Shown piece by piece: positions 9,638-17,662 of a stretch of DNA of 64,000 nucleotides. Numbering within the stretch: position 1 is the first letter of the stretch; each line of letters opens with the position of its first letter. The stretch comes from Beijerinckiaceae bacterium (GTDB taxonomy: Bacteria > Pseudomonadota > Alphaproteobacteria > Rhizobiales > Beijerinckiaceae): assembly GCA_947474545.1 (NCBI GenBank), contig CANJJI010000001.1, positions 1-64,000 of the forward strand. The letters run 5' to 3'. Position numbers and translations under genes: made by a program. A model generated the notes under the pieces. It made no database searches, was not told the DNA's origin, and saw nothing but the letters and a program-made list of their open reading frames with translations.

Positions 9638-10912
9638 TTATTCAGCTGCGTCGCTCAATTTGTTGCCGAAATCAGGCGGATTTTTCGTATCGAGCTCTTT
9701 CCAGTTTGTGTCTCGCGGGAACCTTATAGCAAGCGACCGTATGGCCCGGTAATCGATGCCGCTATCGGCGCCGAAAGGAAGTATGCCTTTGGCATGATCA
9801 TCCAGTGCCTTGAGCAACATACGCCGGGTGCGGACGATGACCGCATCACTCGTGCCAAGAAACTCTTGCGAGCGGTCCATAATGGGACCCATGGACTCCT
9901 CTATGATGAAATCTTCATAAACGAAGTTCTTCATGATGCCGCTGAAGTGGCCATTCTTCATGGCACTTCGATCCTGATTCCAGGCATTCGCCTCGCTTCC
10001 ACGATCTGCTGCGAAGTCATCGTGATCAGGCCCTGAGCGATCCATGGCTTGCTGGGCATACCAGTCCGGCACCGGTCCGAACGGATTCATATAATAATAC
10101 CAATGCGCGCTCCACTCATCGTCAATCGGCACGACGACAACCACGAGGCGTGGTTCCTCGTGATTGCCTGGAATCAAAGAATAATAAGGCAGAACGACCT
10201 CACGAATACGCGCATAAATGGAACCGTCAGGAAGATTGCGAAGCGCAGCTTCACGATAGCCGTAGGGCTTGTCGATGAATTCAAATCGTGGGGCTGAATC
10301 GTTCGTTACCATCGAGCCGGTAGTGTTGGGCCGCGAGCGTGGAACCGATGTCGAATGCAGAAAGTTGAGATGCGCAGAATCGAGCTGACCCTCAAACCCT
10401 TGCAGCCAGTTTCCATGCACGATAGCGCAACGCAGGAGTGAATCGGCCGGCGGGTGATGAAATTCAAAGTCGTAGAAGGGCGGCGGTGTTTCTCGCTTGC
10501 CCATATAGACCCACACAAGTCCGCCTGCTTCCTTGGCCGGATAGTGAACGACAGGCACCCGCGCCGCAAAAGCTTCCCGGCTTTCGGCAGGCTCAGTTGG
10601 CGTATCGACAACGACGCCCGAAACGTCGATTTTCCAGCCATGAAAGATGCATCGCAATCCGTTGCCCTCGTTGCGTGCAAGAGCCAGCGATGCGCAACGA
10701 TGCGGACAAGCCTTGCGCAAAATACCAACACGGCCATCAGTGGCACGAAACGCTACCAGATCTTCACCCAACAACCGGAATGTTTTCGGCGCGCCATCTG
10801 CCACCAGACTGGCCGAACGGACAGCCGGGGTCCATAGTTCACGCAACATGTCGCCCATTGGTGTTCCCGGACCAACGCGCGTGAGTCTTTCATTATCTTC
10901 TTTGGAAAGCAT
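9638..10912 (-). CDS. Rieske non-haem iron oxygenase, alpha subunit (phthalate dioxygenase-like)
   Basis: The N-terminal Rieske domain ligates a [2Fe-2S] cluster with CPHRC and CIFHGW (CxH-X17-CxxH). The C-terminal domain has the mononuclear iron motif in GQLDSAHLNFLHS (D-x2-H-x4-H). The architecture resembles phthalate 4,5-dioxygenase and related demethylases. No reductase or ferredoxin gene is adjacent, so electrons must come from a partner encoded elsewhere, and the substrate cannot be read from sequence. The ATG at 10912 (424 aa) has AAGGAGG five bases upstream, against the ORF-track start 21 codons earlier. It sits downstream of gpsA, a position held by core genes in relatives, suggesting an accessory insertion. 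Confidence 0.88.
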   Translation of the reverse strand: MLSKEDNERLTRVGPGTPMGDMLRELWTPAVRSASLVADGAPKTFRLLGEDLVAFRATDGRVGILRKACPHRCASLALARNEGNGLRCIFHGWKIDVSGVVVDTPTEPAESREAFAARVPVVHYPAKEAGGLVWVYMGKRETPPPFYDFEFHHPPADSLLRCAIVHGNWLQGFEGQLDSAHLNFLHSTSVPRSRPNTTGSMVTNDSAPRFEFIDKPYGYREAALRNLPDGSIYARIREVVLPYYSLIPGNHEEPRLVVVVVPIDDEWSAHWYYYMNPFGPVPDWYAQQAMDRSGPDHDDFAADRGSEANAWNQDRSAMKNGHFSGIMKNFVYEDFIIEESMGPIMDRSQEFLGTSDAVIVRTRRMLLKALDDHAKGILPFGADSGIDYRAIRSLAIRFPRDTNWKELDTKNPPDFGNKLSDAAE

Positions 10913-11017
10913 CCTAGCCTCCTTCGTTTCCTCAGCCAGTTGCACGGTCTCTTCGCGGACCGCGCCTGTTCGCATCTATGATGCGCCGGACTCAACGCGC
11001 CGTAAACTACTTTTCGT

Positions 11018-12019
11018 TCAATTTTCGCTGCGTTGCGGTCGCGAAAGCAGCGAGTCGATCGCGCTGGAGATATCGATATTGCCTATCAACAGAGCATTTA
11101 CAGCTTCGCAAATTGGCACTTCGACGTTTCTTTCCCGGGCCATTTCGACCAATACGCCTGTTGTGAAGGCGCCTTCCGCCAGCTTGCCGCCACCGGCTTC
11201 CGCGACAGACTTTCCCCGGCCTAGCGCGAGCCCGAAAGCGAAATTGCGGGACTGCGTCGAACCGCAAGTCAGCACGAGATCCCCAAGCCCGGACAGTCCC
11301 ATCAATGTTTCGGACTGCGCGCCATACGCTGCGCCAAACCGCCGCAATTCAGCAAAGCCCCGCGCCACCAAAGCCGCATTCGCGCTTGCCCCCAGGCCCC
11401 TGCCCGAAGCAATCCCGCAGGCGATGGCCAACACATTTTTGGCCGATCCACCGATCTCTACGCCGCGCACGTCTTCACTATGGTAAAGGCGGAACGTCGA
11501 TGTACCCAGGCTGTCCGCCAGTTTCTTAGCAACCCCCGGGTAAACCGAAGCAATCGTCACCGCCGTCGGCAATCTCTTTGCGACATCTTGGGCAAAACTC
11601 GGCCCGGAAAGAACTGCGACCGGCACGTCAGGTATAGCCTCCGTCACAACTTCCGACATAAATTGGCGCGTTTTACGTTCGATGCCCTTTGCACACACAA
11701 CAACAGGAACCCTTGCCTGAACCAGGGAGCGAATGGACTGCGCCACATCGCGCTGAGCCTGCGCAGGAACGACCAATAAAATGGCGTCCGCCCCCGCAAC
11801 GCACTGCAGATCATTCGAAAGCAAAACATTTTTCTCCAGCGCGATACCCGGCAGATAAGCTATATTTTCGCGAGCCTCGGCCATGGCTTCGATATGGCCC
11901 GCCTCGCGACCCCAAATTGTGACTTTGCGTCCCGCGCGCGCGGCAACATTGGCCAAGGCTGTCCCCCAACTACCCGCGCCCAGGACGGCAACGTGATCGA
12001 TCTGCCGGTCATCGCTCAT
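11018..12019 (-). CDS. gpsA: Glycerol-3-phosphate dehydrogenase [NAD(P)+]
   Basis: Makes sn-glycerol 3-phosphate from dihydroxyacetone phosphate for phospholipid synthesis. The Rossmann dinucleotide site GAGSWGTALA is at residues 15-24. The catalytic lysine region GGSAKNVLAIACGIA and the glycine-rich LMGLSGLGDLVLTC, typical of the bacterial enzyme, follow. At 333 aa the length is normal. It is the last gene of a minus-strand run tsaD, PLD-like, gpsA, starting nine bases after the PLD-like gene. The PlsC-like acyltransferase at 34.3 kb would act later in the same pathway. Confidence 0.95.
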   Translation of the reverse strand: MSDDRQIDHVAVLGAGSWGTALANVAARAGRKVTIWGREAGHIEAMAEARENIAYLPGIALEKNVLLSNDLQCVAGADAILLVVPAQAQRDVAQSIRSLVQARVPVVVCAKGIERKTRQFMSEVVTEAIPDVPVAVLSGPSFAQDVAKRLPTAVTIASVYPGVAKKLADSLGTSTFRLYHSEDVRGVEIGGSAKNVLAIACGIASGRGLGASANAALVARGFAELRRFGAAYGAQSETLMGLSGLGDLVLTCGSTQSRNFAFGLALGRGKSVAEAGGGKLAEGAFTTGVLVEMARERNVEVPICEAVNALLIGNIDISSAIDSLLSRPQRSEN

Positions 12020-12028
12020 GCGGAGCTC

Positions 12029-12637
12029 TTATCTTTCGGCCTGACGCGGGAACGGATCGCTCCCACTACGTGTCCACATGGACTCGAATTGCTGAAGGAA
12101 TTGCGCCACAGCGTCCTGACTTTCTATAACAATCAAGTCGTTATCCTGCCGCCTGGCCCCGGAATACGAAAAATTGGCCGACCCAGTGCGCAGCACTCGA
12201 CCGTCAATCTGATAGGCTTTCAGATGCATCAAATCATTGCCTCCGAATTTCACCCGCGTTTCAACATTCGGCAAACGCAGCAAAGTCCTGAACGGCGAAG
12301 ACGGATCGGGGTTTTTCAATGCGGGCTGATCTGGATCGAAATAAATGCGCACCTTCACACCGCGCCGGGCCGCATCGGTCAATGCGTTCATAATCGTCTG
12401 ATCCGAGAGTACATATGCGGCCATATCCACCCGCGTCCGCGCAGATGCCAGAAGCGCGCGGTCAATCTCAGCCAAATTTGTTTGCGGCGCGTAATAAAGC
12501 CGCACGCCCGCCATCGTGCGTTCCCGATCAAGTGGTCCGCGCGCTTCGACTGGCACAAGCGCTAAGAACAGAATTATAAACCCTATTCGCCATGGCATCA
12601 GGCCCGTTTGCGAAACCAGGGTCGGACGTAAACGCAT
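12029..12637 (-). CDS. Exported phospholipase D-like (single HKD) protein
   Basis: The 202-residue protein has an N-terminal hydrophobic segment (IGFIILFLALVPVEARG) and one PLD-like domain ending in an HKD motif, HLKAYQIDGRVLRTGSANFS. Single-HKD proteins of this size (Nuc/EndA type) work as dimers and cleave phosphodiesters in DNA or lipids; which substrate applies here is unknown. The start at 12637 overlaps the tsaD stop as TGATG, implying translational coupling. The ORF-track start 15 codons earlier lies inside tsaD. It separates tsaD from gpsA, which are usually adjacent. Confidence 0.8.
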   Translation of the reverse strand: MRLRPTLVSQTGLMPWRIGFIILFLALVPVEARGPLDRERTMAGVRLYYAPQTNLAEIDRALLASARTRVDMAAYVLSDQTIMNALTDAARRGVKVRIYFDPDQPALKNPDPSSPFRTLLRLPNVETRVKFGGNDLMHLKAYQIDGRVLRTGSANFSYSGARRQDNDLIVIESQDAVAQFLQQFESMWTRSGSDPFPRQAER

Positions 12638-13692
12638 CAAGCTTTCCCGTTCGACGGATGAACGTTCTTGTCGAGAGGCCACCTCGGCCGGGCGGCAAAA
12701 TCCAGACCGTCAGCCATCCCGAGGCGCAATCTTTCAATGCCGGTCCAGGCAATCATCGCACCATTGTCTGTACACAATGCCAGCGGCGGGGTGATTAGGC
12801 GAAGTCCCGATTCAATTGTCAGCCGGTGCAGCGCCCGGCAAATTGAGTCATTGGCAGCAACCCCACCGGCAACAACCAAAGCATTCGGCGAGCCAACTTG
12901 CTGCCTGAAAGCTCGCAGTCCCGCACGTGTCCGCTCAACCATGATATCGACGACGGCCGCCTGAAATGATGCACAGAGATCGGCAATATCAGTTCCCGAC
13001 AAAGGTGCTGTGCGCTCAGTTGCCAGCCGGACAGCTGTTTTCAACCCTGAAAAGGAAAAATCCGGGGTTTCACGTCCGTACATCGGTCTGGGAAATGCGA
13101 AGCGCTGGGAGTCGCCACGTATAGATTCCTTCTCAACCTGCGGACCGCCAGGATAGCTCAATCCCAGCATCTTTGCGACCTTGTCAAAAGCTTCGCCAGC
13201 AGCATCATCGATCGTCGTTCCAAGGCGCAGATAATCACCAACTCCAAGCACAGCCAGCAATTGCGTATGCCCGCCCGAGACAAGCAGAAGTAGGTAGGGA
13301 AATGGGATCCCATCGGTAAGCCGTGCCGTCAAAGCATGGGCTTCCAGATGGTTCACCGCAACAAAGGGCTTCTTGGCCGCCAGTGCGATCGCTTTGCCCG
13401 TGACCATCCCCACCATCACACCGCCGATCAGGCCAGGACCAGACGCCGCAGCGACGCCATCAAGGTCCTGAAACCCGATTTCCGCCTCAGCCATGGCGCA
13501 GGCAACTATCCGGTCAATTGCCGCGACATGCGCGCGCGCCGCAATTTCGGGAACTACGCCGCCGAAATCCGCATGTTCCGCGATCTGACTAAGAACGACA
13601 TTGGACAAAATTTCGGCTTTACCTCCGCGGCCAAGTGCCACGACCGAAGCAGCCGTTTCGTCGCAGGTGGTTTCTATTCCAAGGACTCGCAT
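12637..13692 (-). CDS. tsaD: tRNA N6-threonylcarbamoyladenosine transferase TsaD
   Basis: TsaD places the threonylcarbamoyl group on A37 of ANN-decoding tRNAs, working with TsaB and TsaE. The N-terminal [12 protein letters not shown] sequence, the metal-binding NHLEAHAL (His115 and His119), [10 protein letters not shown] and the C-terminal [12 protein letters not shown] and [12 protein letters not shown] segments are all present. Length (351 aa) is typical. It is divergent from hemC across a 71-base gap that must hold both promoters, a common alphaproteobacterial pairing. Its end is coupled to the PLD-like gene. Confidence 0.96.
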   Translation of the reverse strand: MRVLGIETTCDETAASVVALGRGGKAEILSNVVLSQIAEHADFGGVVPEIAARAHVAAIDRIVACAMAEAEIGFQDLDGVAAASGPGLIGGVMVGMVTGKAIALAAKKPFVAVNHLEAHALTARLTDGIPFPYLLLLVSGGHTQLLAVLGVGDYLRLGTTIDDAAGEAFDKVAKMLGLSYPGGPQVEKESIRGDSQRFAFPRPMYGRETPDFSFSGLKTAVRLATERTAPLSGTDIADLCASFQAAVVDIMVERTRAGLRAFRQQVGSPNALVVAGGVAANDSICRALHRLTIESGLRLITPPLALCTDNGAMIAWTGIERLRLGMADGLDFAARPRWPLDKNVHPSNGKA

Positions 13693-13763
13693 GCCTCTTT
13701 CTAGTCGTTCCCGCAGCCGCGCGAAAGTCTATGCCTTGAACCGATTTGGAGATAGAAGCGGCC

Positions 13764-14687
13764 ATGCAAGTTTTACCCTGGATCAGAATCGGAACGCGGG
13801 GCAGCCCGCTTGCCTTGGCTCAAGCCCACCAGATCCGTCAGCAGCTCTCTCAAGCGCACGGAATCCCTGAAGCTCGTCTCGAAGTCGTGGTCATTCGCAC
13901 CACCGGAGATATGATTCAGGATAGAGCGCTTTCAGAGGCTGGCGGCAAAGGCCTTTTCACCAAAGAACTTGATGCAGCCATGATCGAAGGGCGGATTGAT
14001 ATTGCCGTCCATTCATCCAAGGACCTACCAACAATTTTGCCCGCCGAAATTTGCGTCACCGGATATACCGCCCGAGAAGATGTCCGCGATGTCTTCATCG
14101 GAAGAAACAATCAGACGTTGATGGCCCTCGCCGCAGGCGCACGAATCGGCACCGCATCTTTGCGCCGCGCCGCGATGGTGAAGCGCCTGCGGCCCGACCT
14201 TGAAATCTCCCTTTTGCGCGGCAATGTCGAGACCCGATTGCGAAAAGTACAGGCCGGGGATGTAGATGGCACCCTGCTCGCACTCGCGGGCCTCAAACGC
14301 CTTGGTCTTGCAGCCAGTGCAACCGAAATCCTGAGTGAGGAGCAATTTCTCCCCGCCGTTGGTCAAGGCGCTATCGGAATAACCGCACGCGGCGGAGATT
14401 CGCTGACACGACAGAAAATCGAAGCGATCTGCGACATAAAAACCTTCCATGCGCTGAATGCCGAACGCGCATTTTTGCGTGTCCTTGATGGTTCCTGCCG
14501 GACTCCTATCGCCGGTCTTGCACGAGTGGGCGGCGAACAGATCTCATTTCGCGGCATGATTCTGGACAAGGATGGATCACAATGTTTTGAAATCAGCAGG
14601 GATGCGCCGGTCTCGGAGGCCGAAAATCTGGGAATAGAATGTGGGCGCACTTTGCTGGAGCGCGCTCCTCCTGATATTTTCGCCTGA
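13764..14687 (+). CDS. hemC: Hydroxymethylbilane synthase (porphobilinogen deaminase)
   Basis: Joins four porphobilinogens into hydroxymethylbilane in tetrapyrrole synthesis. Family marks are IGTRGSPLALAQAH, AVHSSKDLPT, the arginine-rich GTASLRRAA and LRGNVETRL, and GSCRTPIAG, where Cys245 carries the dipyrromethane cofactor. The ATG at 13764 gives the usual short N-terminus; the ORF-track TTG at 13746 is six codons earlier. The next gene, hemD, encodes the following enzyme. The later step HemE and the oxidase HemJ are encoded around the proposed origin at 49-50 kb. Confidence 0.95.
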   Translation: MQVLPWIRIGTRGSPLALAQAHQIRQQLSQAHGIPEARLEVVVIRTTGDMIQDRALSEAGGKGLFTKELDAAMIEGRIDIAVHSSKDLPTILPAEICVTGYTAREDVRDVFIGRNNQTLMALAAGARIGTASLRRAAMVKRLRPDLEISLLRGNVETRLRKVQAGDVDGTLLALAGLKRLGLAASATEILSEEQFLPAVGQGAIGITARGGDSLTRQKIEAICDIKTFHALNAERAFLRVLDGSCRTPIAGLARVGGEQISFRGMILDKDGSQCFEISRDAPVSEAENLGIECGRTLLERAPPDIFA

Positions 14688-14711
14688 CGAACCCGTGGCG
14701 GAGCATCTGAA

Positions 14712-15431
14712 ATGCTGGTGCTGGTGACACGACCCCAAAAAGATGCGGAGCGCTTCGCACGTTTGTTGAGGCGGGCGGGACACAACGCCATCATTTCTCC
14801 GGTTCTGGCGATCAAAGAGACAGATCAATCGATTCCCCGCGAAAATTTTCACGCCGCCTTGATCACAAGCGCGAACGCCTTGAACCTCCTGAGGGAGGAT
14901 CGGCAGAAATATGGCGATATTTTAGACCTACCGGCCTATGTTGTAGGTGCGCAAACGGCCAGCGCCGCGCGCGAAGCAGGTTTTAGGAATATTCTGGAAA
15001 TTGCACCGGATTCGCAAACTCTGCTCCACGTTGTCCCTAAACATTTCGCTGCCCCGGGACATTTTATCTATCTGACCGGCGAAGTCAGAAAACCCCTACT
15101 GGAAGACGGTTTGCGCAGTGCCGGACATCAAGTAACCGTTCTAATCCTGTATCGTTCAGTTCCAAGTGCAAGCCTAACTGATGAAGCGTACTCCGCGTTT
15201 AGGGAAGGAGCAATCGACGCGATCGTCCATTTTTCCAGGCGAAGCGCGGAGATTTTTACACGTATCATCCGGTCAGCTGGCCTTCAGGCAGAATGCAGGA
15301 CTATCCTCCATCTATGCCATTCCGACGATGTCGCAGCAGGTCTGGCAAAGCTTGTGCCTTCCCGAATTGCAATTGCAACCAGCCCAAATGTGGCCGCGCT
15401 GCTCCAATTGCTGGAGGACCCAGGCAAGTGA
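14712..15431 (+). CDS. hemD: Uroporphyrinogen-III synthase
   Basis: HemD closes hydroxymethylbilane with inversion of ring D. The protein is a weakly conserved two-domain fold of 239 aa. Recognisable parts are LVTRPQKDAERFARLL at the N-terminus, FHAALITSANAL, and YLTGEVRKPLLEDGL, with HFSRRSAEIF and a C-terminal IAIATSPNVAALL. It starts 24 bases after hemC, so the pair is an operon. In many relatives a mitofilin-like gene and hemY follow; here two Bug receptor genes follow instead. Confidence 0.9.
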   Translation: MLVLVTRPQKDAERFARLLRRAGHNAIISPVLAIKETDQSIPRENFHAALITSANALNLLREDRQKYGDILDLPAYVVGAQTASAAREAGFRNILEIAPDSQTLLHVVPKHFAAPGHFIYLTGEVRKPLLEDGLRSAGHQVTVLILYRSVPSASLTDEAYSAFREGAIDAIVHFSRRSAEIFTRIIRSAGLQAECRTILHLCHSDDVAAGLAKLVPSRIAIATSPNVAALLQLLEDPGK

Positions 15432-15515
15432 CCCGCTGTGTCTGAGTTGGTAATTTCCTGCTCCCCGGCTAAAAGCTGCCAAGCGCCGATATCGCTACTG
15501 CCAGGAAAAGACGCA

Positions 15516-16553
15516 ATGTGTCAGCCAAAGCCTATCTTGTCCTCAATTGCCGCAATTGTAATGACCGCTATCACCGCCATTATTCCGCAAAGCGTCCTGG
15601 CGGACGAAGTTGAGTTTTTCAAAGGCAAGACCGTAAGGCTCGTAGTGGGCTTTGGCGCTGGTGGTGGGTACGACATATACGCGCGTACGATTGCACCCGC
15701 CTTATCCAAACAGCTTGGCGCAACCGTGATCGTCGAGAACCAGCCTGGCGCGGGTGGCATAGCTGCGCTTAACCGCGTTTTCATTGCCGCACCGGATGGG
15801 CTGACAATGATGATAGCAAATGGAACAGGCGCCGCTCTCGCGCAATTGACAAACCAGCCAGGCGTTCGCTTTGACATCAACAAGGTCGGGCATCTCGGCA
15901 CAGTGAGTGTGGAGCCTTGGCTCTGGCTTGTCTCATCAACTTCGCAAATCAAAACAGTTGACGACGCTTTCAAGCTCGGCCGGCCTGTAAATTGGTCGGC
16001 ATCCGGCCCGCTTGATGGACTGTCTGACGGCGCACTCTTCACATGCGAGGCGATCAAGCTGAGTTGCAAGGTGATCACCGGATATAAAGGTAGCCGCGAG
16101 GCGGCTCTCGCCGTCATGCGCAATGAAATGGATTCTCTCTATATATCCGACACGTCAGCGAACAATTACACCGGTAGTGGTGAATCACGGCCTGTTGTCA
16201 TTCTCAACCGCAAAAGATCACGCTTCTATCCGGACACGCCGACAATATTTGAAGCCTATAAAGTCCCGGCGGAAAACGAATGGCTGATCGACTTTCACTC
16301 TGCAGCAGAGGATCTCAGCCGCATCCTCATTCTTCCACCTGGCATGCCACCAGAACGTCTCGCTTTCATGCAGGCCGCGGTAAAGGACGTGCTGACTGAC
16401 AAAACTTTTATCGAAGAAGGCGAACGCACACAACGCTACATCGGCTTCGTCGATGCTGAAACAACGCGCAATCTCGTTGGCAAGGTCATTGGCAATATGA
16501 GTGAAGAACAGATCAAATCTGTGTTGCGTGTGCTTGCCGGTACCGTGCAGTAA
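15516..16553 (+). CDS. Bug-family (TctC-like) periplasmic solute receptor, first of a tandem pair
   Basis: A tripartite tricarboxylate transporter-type binding protein of 345 aa. A signal peptide ends near SVLADEVEFF. The conserved lead FFKGKTVRLVVGFGAGGGYD and VIVENQPGAGG, typical of Bug proteins, follow. No TctA/TctB membrane genes are next to it, as is usual for the many orphan Bug receptors, so the ligand (probably a carboxylate) and any transporter or sensing role are unknown. The ATG at 15516 has AGGA about ten bases upstream; the ORF-track start is 26 codons longer. The next gene is a paralogue of identical length. Confidence 0.85.
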   Translation: MCQPKPILSSIAAIVMTAITAIIPQSVLADEVEFFKGKTVRLVVGFGAGGGYDIYARTIAPALSKQLGATVIVENQPGAGGIAALNRVFIAAPDGLTMMIANGTGAALAQLTNQPGVRFDINKVGHLGTVSVEPWLWLVSSTSQIKTVDDAFKLGRPVNWSASGPLDGLSDGALFTCEAIKLSCKVITGYKGSREAALAVMRNEMDSLYISDTSANNYTGSGESRPVVILNRKRSRFYPDTPTIFEAYKVPAENEWLIDFHSAAEDLSRILILPPGMPPERLAFMQAAVKDVLTDKTFIEEGERTQRYIGFVDAETTRNLVGKVIGNMSEEQIKSVLRVLAGTVQ

Positions 16554-16597
16554 AATTTGCCAGCTTGAGCGATGTGTTACGAGGTTCGGAGAAACTA

Positions 16598-17635
16598 ATG
16601 TTGAATTCTAAAGCCACCCACCTCTTTACGCTAGCGATCGCAAGTTTAGCTTCGCTTACAAGTTTCAGCATGAAAGCCGCAGCTGACGAGGCAGAATTCT
16701 TCAGAGGCAAGACTGTCAAAGTGATTGTCGGCTTTGGACCAGGCGGTGGCTATGACGCTTATGCCCGTATGCTCGCGCCCCATCTGACAAAACGGCTCGG
16801 CGCAACCGTCGTCGTTGAAAACCAACCGGGAGCAGGGAGCTTGGCTGCCTTGAACCGCCTATATGCTGCGCCGCCAGACGGTCTCCAGATGATGTTAATC
16901 AACGGCACTGCGGCTGCTCTATCGCAAATTGTAGGCGTCAGCGCGGTTCGTTACGATCTCGGCAAAATGACCCATGTCGCCACGGTCAGCGTATCCCCTT
17001 GGCTTTGGCTCGTCCCAAAGAATAACGGACTACAATCCATAGGCGAAGCGCGGAAAGTCACGAAGGACATTCTCTGGGGTTCAGGTGGCCCCATTGACGG
17101 AATGTCGGATGGCGCACAGGTAACCTGCGAAGCTCTGGCGCTCAAATGCAAAGTTGTCATGGGTTATAAGGGAAGTAACGAAGTAGCGCTCGCCGTTGCG
17201 CGTAATGAAATGGACTCTGTTTATGTGTCGGACACTTCGGCCAATAATTATGTAAAGGCTGGCGACGTGAGACCCCTTGCGAATATGTCGCGCAAACGTT
17301 CCCGATTTTTCCCTGATTTACCTACAGTATTTGAAACTGAAAAGCTTTCTTCGGAAGCCGAATGGCTACTCGATTTCCACTCTACGGTTCAGGACCTGGG
17401 CCGGATAATCGTGTTGCCTCCAAATATGCCGGCAGCACGCCTCACTCATCTTTCCGAAGCCATCAAGCTTATGTTGACCGACCGCGAAGTCGTCGAGGAA
17501 GGCGAGAAATCACAACGGTATATTGACTACGCTGATGGCGGTGCGACCACTAGAAACGTCGATAAGGTCGTCAATCAACTCACACCTGCCCAGCGCGAAC
17601 GTGTGCGCAAGATCTTGGAGATTGAAAAGAAATAA
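16598..17635 (+). CDS. Bug-family (TctC-like) periplasmic solute receptor, second of a tandem pair
   Basis: Also 345 aa and clearly a paralogue of the preceding gene: it shares the FFRGKTVKVIVGFGPGGGYD lead, VVVENQPGAG, a WLLDFHS segment, and a C-terminal EEGEKSQRYI. The signal peptide runs to about SMKAAADEAEFF. The ATG at 16598 has CGGAG seven bases upstream and is preferred over the ORF-track start. The pair lies 44 bases apart and between hemD and priA on the same strand, which looks like insertion of a duplicated module into a core gene string. Confidence 0.85.
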   Translation: MLNSKATHLFTLAIASLASLTSFSMKAAADEAEFFRGKTVKVIVGFGPGGGYDAYARMLAPHLTKRLGATVVVENQPGAGSLAALNRLYAAPPDGLQMMLINGTAAALSQIVGVSAVRYDLGKMTHVATVSVSPWLWLVPKNNGLQSIGEARKVTKDILWGSGGPIDGMSDGAQVTCEALALKCKVVMGYKGSNEVALAVARNEMDSVYVSDTSANNYVKAGDVRPLANMSRKRSRFFPDLPTVFETEKLSSEAEWLLDFHSTVQDLGRIIVLPPNMPAARLTHLSEAIKLMLTDREVVEEGEKSQRYIDYADGGATTRNVDKVVNQLTPAQRERVRKILEIEKK

Positions 17636-17662
17636 TCCGGTTTTCGCGGCTCGGCACAAGGG

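Noticed and set aside
10647-11486. Plus-strand ORF of 279 aa over the Rieske and gpsA genes
   Set aside because: Shadow frame of two well-supported genes; low-complexity composition and no family motif.
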